A DNA stretch of 64,000 nucleotides from a virus. The translations under genes and the position numbers were made by a program. Below, in pieces: positions 63,568-64,000 of the stretch (its first letter is position 1; each line of letters opens with the position of its first letter). The stretch spans positions 186,001 through 250,000 of IMG/VR virus record IMGVR_UViG_3300032236_002285; one strand, 5' to 3'. Under the pieces are notes generated by a model. It was given only the letters and a program-made list of their open reading frames with translations. It searched no databases and was not told where the DNA came from.

Positions 63568-64000
63568 TCTTAATAAAGTGATATTACCTTTCTTATAGAA
63601 TCTCTTACCTTTATATGAATAAGCTTCTGCTTCATAAACATAAACACCAATCGGACAAGGCTCACCTTTAAATCTACCATCCCAGCCTTCATCTATATTC
63701 TTTGTTTCAAATACCATCTGACCCCATCTATTGAATATTCTAAAATGATCCAATGTAGCAATACCATGATGTTGTACTTTAATTATATCATTAGGTGAAG
63801 AACCCGGTGAAAAAGCATTAGCCACATCAATATAAGAATCATCTTCTACAATCACAACAACTGTATCAGTTACTTCACAACCATATTCTGTTTTAGCATT
63901 GACAGTATAAATAATACTAGATTGTACTGAAGTAATAGGTGATGATATACAAGGATTACTTAAACCATTAAGCGGAAACCAATTAAAGTATAAACAATTA
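63565..64000 (-). CDS. Second T9SS-type surface protein (N-terminus outside window)
   Basis: The visible C-terminal ~145 residues have a PKD-like repeat end (YTVNAKTEYGCEVTDTVVVI) and the same gliding-motility CTD as the 987-aa protein: IDVANAFSPGSSPNDIIKVQ, FRIFNRWGQMVFETKN, GWDGRFKGEPCPIGVYVYEA, GNITLLR. The two CTDs are clearly paralogous. The frame stays open to the window edge. Confidence 0.85.
   Translation of the reverse strand, partial: NCLYFNWFPLNGLSNPCISSPITSVQSSIIYTVNAKTEYGCEVTDTVVVIVEDDSYIDVANAFSPGSSPNDIIKVQHHGIATLDHFRIFNRWGQMVFETKNIDEGWDGRFKGEPCPIGVYVYEAEAYSYKGKRFYKKGNITLLR

Noticed and set aside
1-64000. CRISPR array
   Set aside because: No regularly spaced direct repeats with unique spacers were found; the repeats seen are collagen-like coding repeats and tRNA genes.

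Overview
The window is part of the genome of a large tailed bacteriophage infecting a Bacteroidetes host (Flavobacteriia/Sphingobacteriia-like). Phage origin is shown by giant baseplate/fibre-like genes, a DNA ligase, primase and sigma factor, free-standing homing endonucleases and two dense tRNA arrays. The host assignment rests on many TTTGGT/TAnnTTTG promoters (the Bacteroidetes -33/-7 type), very AT-rich codon use, and two proteins with the gliding-motility C-terminal domain that is a type IX secretion (T9SS) signal.

Layout. 1-9015: M16 peptidase (partial), TOPRIM primase, CoaE-like protein, bL12-like protein, SPFH membrane protein, M28 peptidase. 9007-19340 (minus): endonuclease remnant, S1-repeat protein, UVR-motif protein and three structural genes of up to 1370 aa. 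19429-30684: NAD-dependent ligase, small unknown proteins, sigma factor, nucleotidyltransferase-fold protein, thioredoxin, SmpB, LAGLIDADG endonuclease, a ~395-nt structured RNA and a YqeY protein. 30674-32368: fibre-like gene, I78-like inhibitor, small regulator-like gene. 32370-35876: tRNA array 1 with an HNH endonuclease and a miniature HisRS. 35892-44997: collagen-like fibre, M42 aminopeptidase and a glycan-modification block. 45009-47690: tRNA array 2. 47836-59378: T9SS-type surface protein, Thg1, pirin, structural and protease genes, exonuclease, and a GIY-YIG/helicase/methyltransferase fusion. 59708-63536: a row of small genes sharing one N-terminal peptide. 63565-64000: a second T9SS-type protein (partial).

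The most striking system is in the tRNA arrays. Four blocks each begin with a promoter, a 25-35 codon leader peptide and an intrinsic terminator. Each leader is rich in the amino acids of the tRNAs that follow: His/Phe/Trp/Lys; Ser/Arg; Tyr/Glu; Gly/Ala. In each, a stretch late in the leader is complementary to the 5' arm of the terminator, as an antiterminator would be. This is the architecture of amino-acid-operon attenuation, applied to phage tRNA genes: tRNA shortage should stall the ribosome and switch on replacement tRNAs. I know of no described phage system of this kind.

Other unusual features: a T4-like capsid-targeting peptide (MKhlKtYkiFE|S/A) on ten unrelated proteins; a phage-type motif TTAATATATA before many late-type genes; tRNAs with ~70-nt insertions sharing a TACTTCG end; an apparently permuted tRNA-Gly; class-II-shaped tRNAs with Lys or Glu anticodons; and a His-tRNA set (two tRNA-His, mini HisRS, Thg1). 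With SmpB, S1-like, bL12-like and YqeY proteins, the phage seems to invest heavily in controlling translation.
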